NCBI GenBank assembly: GCA_036387415.1
Contig: DASVTU010000029.1
Coordinates: 177,532-241,531, forward strand
DNA length: 64,000 bases
Source of the DNA: DASVTU01 sp036387415
Lineage (GTDB): Bacteria > Acidobacteriota > Blastocatellia > Pyrinomonadales > Pyrinomonadaceae
Direction: 5' to 3'
Under the pieces are notes generated by a model, which was not told where the DNA came from, made no database searches, and saw only the letters and a program-made list of their open reading frames with translations. Below are positions 61,427 through 64,000 of this stretch, piece after piece. Position 1 is the first letter of the stretch. Each line of letters begins with the position of its first letter. A program made the position numbers and the translations under genes.

Positions 61427-62105
61427 TTATCTGAGCCAGATAACAATGCTGACGAAATAGATGAAACTCAAGTAATTCTTTACCAACTTGTCGAACGTGG
61501 AACCACTCGGCGAAAGTGCTTCAACTGGCCAATTTGGCTTTCGATCAGATGCCGTTCTTTATAGAGATACATGTCAATCTCACACCGCTCTTTGCAATTG
61601 ACACTCGTAAGGAGTGATCGCTGTGGAGTTTCGCTCTTTCAACTAACAAATCGGCTTGCGTGATGTCATTACGTTGGCCGCCCGTTGAGATGAAACAAAC
61701 ATCCATGCCTAAAGCGTCTGTTGCCAGGTGAATCTTGGTCGAGAAGCTGCCCGACTTCGGCCTAAACTTTATTCGCCCTCTTTTTTGCGCGTTAGCAGCA
61801 CAAGCATGAGTGAGCACGATGGCCGAGTCAAGCACCAGATACTCCATGTCACGGTCAGAAGAAAAATGCTCGACCAACTTTTCAATGACATTGAGTTCAC
61901 TCCACCGGGCGAAGCGTTTATAGACGGCGTTTCAGTTACCGTACTCGCGTGGCAAGAGTCGCCATTGCGCTCCCTAACGAGTGACCCACAAGACGGCTTC
62001 GAGGAAGCGGGGCACATTGAGTCCGGCCCCGAGCCTTATTTGTTGACAAGTTTTCAGAATCGGGAGAATCTTCTGCCACTGGTTATCCGTTAGCTTAACG
62101 GTAAT
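61427..62105 (-). pseudogene. Decayed IS5-family DDE transposase
   Basis: Reading the minus strand gives LTDNQWQKILPIL, EAVLWVTR, GAQWRLLP, NAVYKRFARWSELN, GSFSTKIHLATDALG and GQRNDITQADLL, then ERCEIDMYLYKERHLIESQIGQLKHFRR, the order of an IS5-group transposase (helix-turn-helix, DDE core, C-terminal Glu). It is broken by at least two in-frame stops (near 61975 and 61930) and at least two frameshifts (near 61595 and 61480). I cannot identify terminal inverted repeats. It is evidence of past transposition in the island; the element can no longer move itself. Confidence 0.85.
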
Positions 62106-62154
62106 CGTGCAAAACAGTTTAGCTTCTTTACATCAACAGAACCTAGAGACAATT

Positions 62155-62658
62155 ATGCCATTATTTTGGAAATCAAAACCTGCGCCAAAAGCCGAATCTA
62201 CGCAAATTCAAGACAATACACCAAGACTCATGCCCTGCATGGACTGTCGGGGTAAAGTTAGCACCCAAGCTCCTCAATGCCCCCACTGTAATACGAAATT
62301 CCCACAAGGAATTACCTGCGTGGTTTGTGTAAAGAAAGGTAGGTATGCAGATGGAGTTCACTTGGGTTCAGGGTCGAGGTGGATGCACAAACCTTGCTAC
62401 GAGCTGATAATGTCTGACCTTCAGCCTTACAAGTTTACATGCTCAGTCTGTAAACACACTCAAATGGTTGACCCAATCAAGAACAACACGTTTAGTAGTA
62501 AGCCATGTTCTAACTGTGGTCAGCCAATACCTCGTGAATATCAACTGGAGGCATGTTATTACTGCGGGGTCACGATGGTAGTCGGTAAAGGAGTTCCAAT
62601 TAATGGCCCTTTCGGAAGCGTCGCACATCGTGCATGTTATAAAGGACGTACTGGATAA
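62155..62658 (+). CDS. Multi-zinc-ribbon protein
   Basis: 167 residues from the ATG at 62155; the frame is open 16 codons earlier, but that region overlaps the transposase remnant. About seven Cys/His pairs are spaced as tandem zinc ribbons: CMDC with CPHC, CVVC with MHKPC, CSVC with CSNC, and CYYC with HRAC. Between them GSGSRWMHKPCYEL and GPFGSVAHRACYKG echo each other, so the protein is a duplicated ribbon-plus-LIM-like unit. Proteins like this bind zinc and often partners; catalytic motifs are absent. It is followed 19 bases later by a small beta-rich gene on the same strand. Confidence 0.8.
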   Translation: MPLFWKSKPAPKAESTQIQDNTPRLMPCMDCRGKVSTQAPQCPHCNTKFPQGITCVVCVKKGRYADGVHLGSGSRWMHKPCYELIMSDLQPYKFTCSVCKHTQMVDPIKNNTFSSKPCSNCGQPIPREYQLEACYYCGVTMVVGKGVPINGPFGSVAHRACYKGRTG

Positions 62659-62677
62659 CGCTTCGAGGGAGAATCTT

Positions 62678-62902
62678 ATGGCTTCCATTTATGGAAATGT
62701 ACTCCGTTCTGACGGCTCGGAGGCTGACCGAACTGTTCGAATCGGAACCTCTTGGAATAGCAATGTAGCCTTCCCGCGAAATGGGAAGTATGAATTAGAT
62801 TTAGGTAGCACCCCTCATAAGGAAATTACTGTGTATGTTGGTGGGATGAAATACGCCAATATCTATGTAGATGAAGATACACGGCTCGATATAAAGCTGT
62901 AG
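62678..62902 (+). CDS. Small beta-sandwich-like hypothetical protein
   Basis: 74 residues from the ATG at 62678 with GGAG upstream; an ATG 25 codons earlier lies inside the zinc-ribbon gene. The sequence ASIYGNVLRSDGSEADRTVRIGTSW, NGKYELDLGSTP and ITVYVGGMKYANIYVDE has the strand-turn pattern of a carboxypeptidase-regulatory or transthyretin-like fold. No family name is certain. It shares a strand and probably a transcript with the zinc-ribbon gene and is followed by a strong terminator. Confidence 0.68.
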   Translation: MASIYGNVLRSDGSEADRTVRIGTSWNSNVAFPRNGKYELDLGSTPHKEITVYVGGMKYANIYVDEDTRLDIKL

Positions 62903-62987
62903 CTTATTTCCCCCTCTTGCGCGTTTCTGTAGACCTGCTGTTGTTTAAGTGACAGTAAACCTTGTGATTGGACCACAAGAACAAAAC

Positions 62988-63035
62988 CCGTTGGGACCTG
63001 CTAGGTTCAATCTAGAAGTCCACCAACGGTTTTTT
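62988..63035 (+). terminator. Intrinsic terminator with nested stem
   Basis: CCGTTGG (62988-62994) pairs with CCAACGG (63023-63029), then six T (63030-63035). Inside are GAC/GTC and CTAG-GTTCAAT-CTAG, the latter shaped like a tRNA T arm. It would end the zinc-ribbon transcript. Confidence 0.8.
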
Positions 63036-63108
63036 GTTTCCCACAATTCAATCTCACGTCCTGTTTAGGTTCTTTGGATGATAAATAGAAGCAATCTAAG
63101 TCCTGTGT

Positions 63109-63198
63109 TTCGTTCTCTATGATTCCCTTTCTGTGCAGAGAAAACAGCAGTTCTATGGTCCATTAAACAAGGCTAGAGCAGAAAGGGTGCAGAACGAA
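63109..63198. repeat. Two-block inverted repeat in gene-free region
   Basis: TTCGTTCT (63109-63116) pairs with AGAACGAA (63191-63198), and CCCTTTCTG (63125-63133) with CAGAAAGGG (63179-63187), leaving a 45-base loop. Together they form a coaxial, interrupted stem. It is unlike the word-built repeats of the backbone. It may be a structured RNA or the end of a mobile element. The rest of 62903-63437 shows no gene. Confidence 0.65.
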
Positions 63199-63437
63199 TG
63201 AAAACCACCCTCCTAATTAGGGCAATAATATATTTGGCTCACCTGACGCATTAATGACCAATCGACCTTATCAGGCAGGCGGGGAACTCATTATAGAGTG
63301 AGATGTGCTATACTCTTCACACTAACGATTGACCCTTGTTCTTTTGAAAAGTTAACACTCGCCATCTGGAAAGACTAGCCCCTCTCCTTGTGCCGTCTGC
63401 TGTGTTCACACACGACTAGAAGCTAAGGAGATGCCTC

Positions 63438-64000
63438 ATGACCAACGAACCCCGCGCGCCTATCGAAAACCACATTCTCGCACGCTTGCCACACGAAGAT
63501 TACAATCGGCTCCAGCCACACTTAAAGCCTGTTGAATTGCGTCTCGGCCAAGTTCTGCACGAAGCTGGCGGGATTATGGACTACGTTTATTTCCCTCAGA
63601 ACGCGATGGTCTCTTTAGTCTCGCATACGCCGGCAGGCCAGAGTGTCGAGGTCGGCGTCGTCGGCTTCGAGGGGGTGGCGGGCATCTCTGCTGTGTTAGG
63701 GGTTGATAAATCGCCGCATGAAGCGTTGGTGCAAATTCCAGACGGTGCGATACAGCTGCCAGTGCGCGTGCTGCGCGAGGAGTTCAAACGCGGCGGCGCG
63801 CTGCACGACCTGCTGTTGCGCTATACGCAAGGGCTGCTGTTGCAGACTTCGCAAATCGCCGCGTGCAACCGCCTGCATTCACTGGCGGAACGATTGGCAC
63901 GCTGGCTGCTGATGAGCCACGACCGTTGCGCGTGTGAAGATTTACCGTTCACGCAGGAGTTTCTCGCGCTGATGCTCGGCGTGCGGCGCGCGGGCGTGAC
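63438..64000 (+). CDS. Crp/Fnr-family transcriptional regulator, 3' end outside window
   Basis: At least 187 residues; the frame runs off the right edge without a stop. ATG 63438 has AAGGAG 7 bases upstream. The cyclic-nucleotide-binding-like beta roll is present (HEAGGIMDYVYFPQNAMVSLV, VEVGVVGFEGVAGISAVLG), followed by the long dimerisation helix (LLRYTQGLLLQTSQIAACNRLHSLAERLARWLL) and the start of the winged helix (PFTQEFLALMLGVRRAGV). Members with this sequence form lack the FNR Cys set, so they sense something other than oxygen via Fe-S. GC-rich codon use shows the backbone has resumed. Confidence 0.88.
   Translation, partial: MTNEPRAPIENHILARLPHEDYNRLQPHLKPVELRLGQVLHEAGGIMDYVYFPQNAMVSLVSHTPAGQSVEVGVVGFEGVAGISAVLGVDKSPHEALVQIPDGAIQLPVRVLREEFKRGGALHDLLLRYTQGLLLQTSQIAACNRLHSLAERLARWLLMSHDRCACEDLPFTQEFLALMLGVRRAGV

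Overview
The window reads as chromosomal DNA of an Acidobacteriota-like bacterium, most plausibly Blastocatellia. This is an inference from GC-rich codon use in most genes, a large thioester alpha-2-macroglobulin, a PaoABC-type molybdoenzyme, an AMIN-like lipoprotein and PadR-linked 'permease-prefix' proteins. No rRNA is present, so the assignment is tentative. Two stretches are visibly richer in A+T and look acquired: the left edge (1 to about 4.3 kb) and about 55.4-63.4 kb.

Layout. 1-4.3 kb: a signalling operon (membrane protein cut by the window edge, PocR-domain histidine kinase, lone receiver domain, small membrane-anchored protein). 4.6-19.9 kb: methyltransferase, AMIN-like lipoprotein, a four-gene molybdenum aldehyde/xanthine dehydrogenase operon with a small Cys-rich fourth protein, a sensor kinase and OmpR-type regulator, a secreted sialidase-fold protein, a quinone-reductase-like MDR enzyme and an M28 membrane peptidase. 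20-26 kb: glpK-glpD (ATGA overlap), a second MDR enzyme and a polytopic membrane protein. 26.3-32.5 kb, minus strand: membrane alkaline-phosphatase-superfamily protein, methyltransferase with kinase-like N-terminus, a 60-residue membrane protein, a JmjC/cupin oxygenase and a terpene-cyclase-fold protein. 32.8-39.0 kb: a 2073-residue alpha-2-macroglobulin with inserted GspG-like and carboxypeptidase-regulatory domains. 39.2-55 kb: selD with an in-frame UGA (selenocysteine), a lipoprotein methyltransferase, tRNA-Glu(TTC), a TPR protein, an NfeD-like protein, lnt, prfB with its +1 frameshift site, ftsK, a cluster of DnaA-box-like 9-mers, a ComEA-like lipoprotein, glycerate kinase and a cupin.

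At about 55.4 kb a comEC gene is cut at its HHGS motif, and an A+T-rich island follows: DUF3800 protein, PadR with two permease-prefix-like proteins, a FimB/E-type tyrosine recombinase, a Ser/Thr kinase, a decayed IS5-family transposase and a zinc-ribbon protein. The GC-rich backbone resumes at a Crp/Fnr-type regulator running off the right edge.

The most unusual signal is a family of eleven long imperfect inverted repeats, each directly 3' of a backbone gene and none in the two A+T-rich regions. Their arms are built of iterated short 'words' (for example GACAGTA, AGAGGTC, GGATAGACA, AAAATGAAAA, CACAGAGA) reused in different combinations. They may act as terminators or mRNA 3'-end stabilisers. 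Two UGA recoding events (selD selenocysteine and prfB frameshift) lie within 10 kb of each other.
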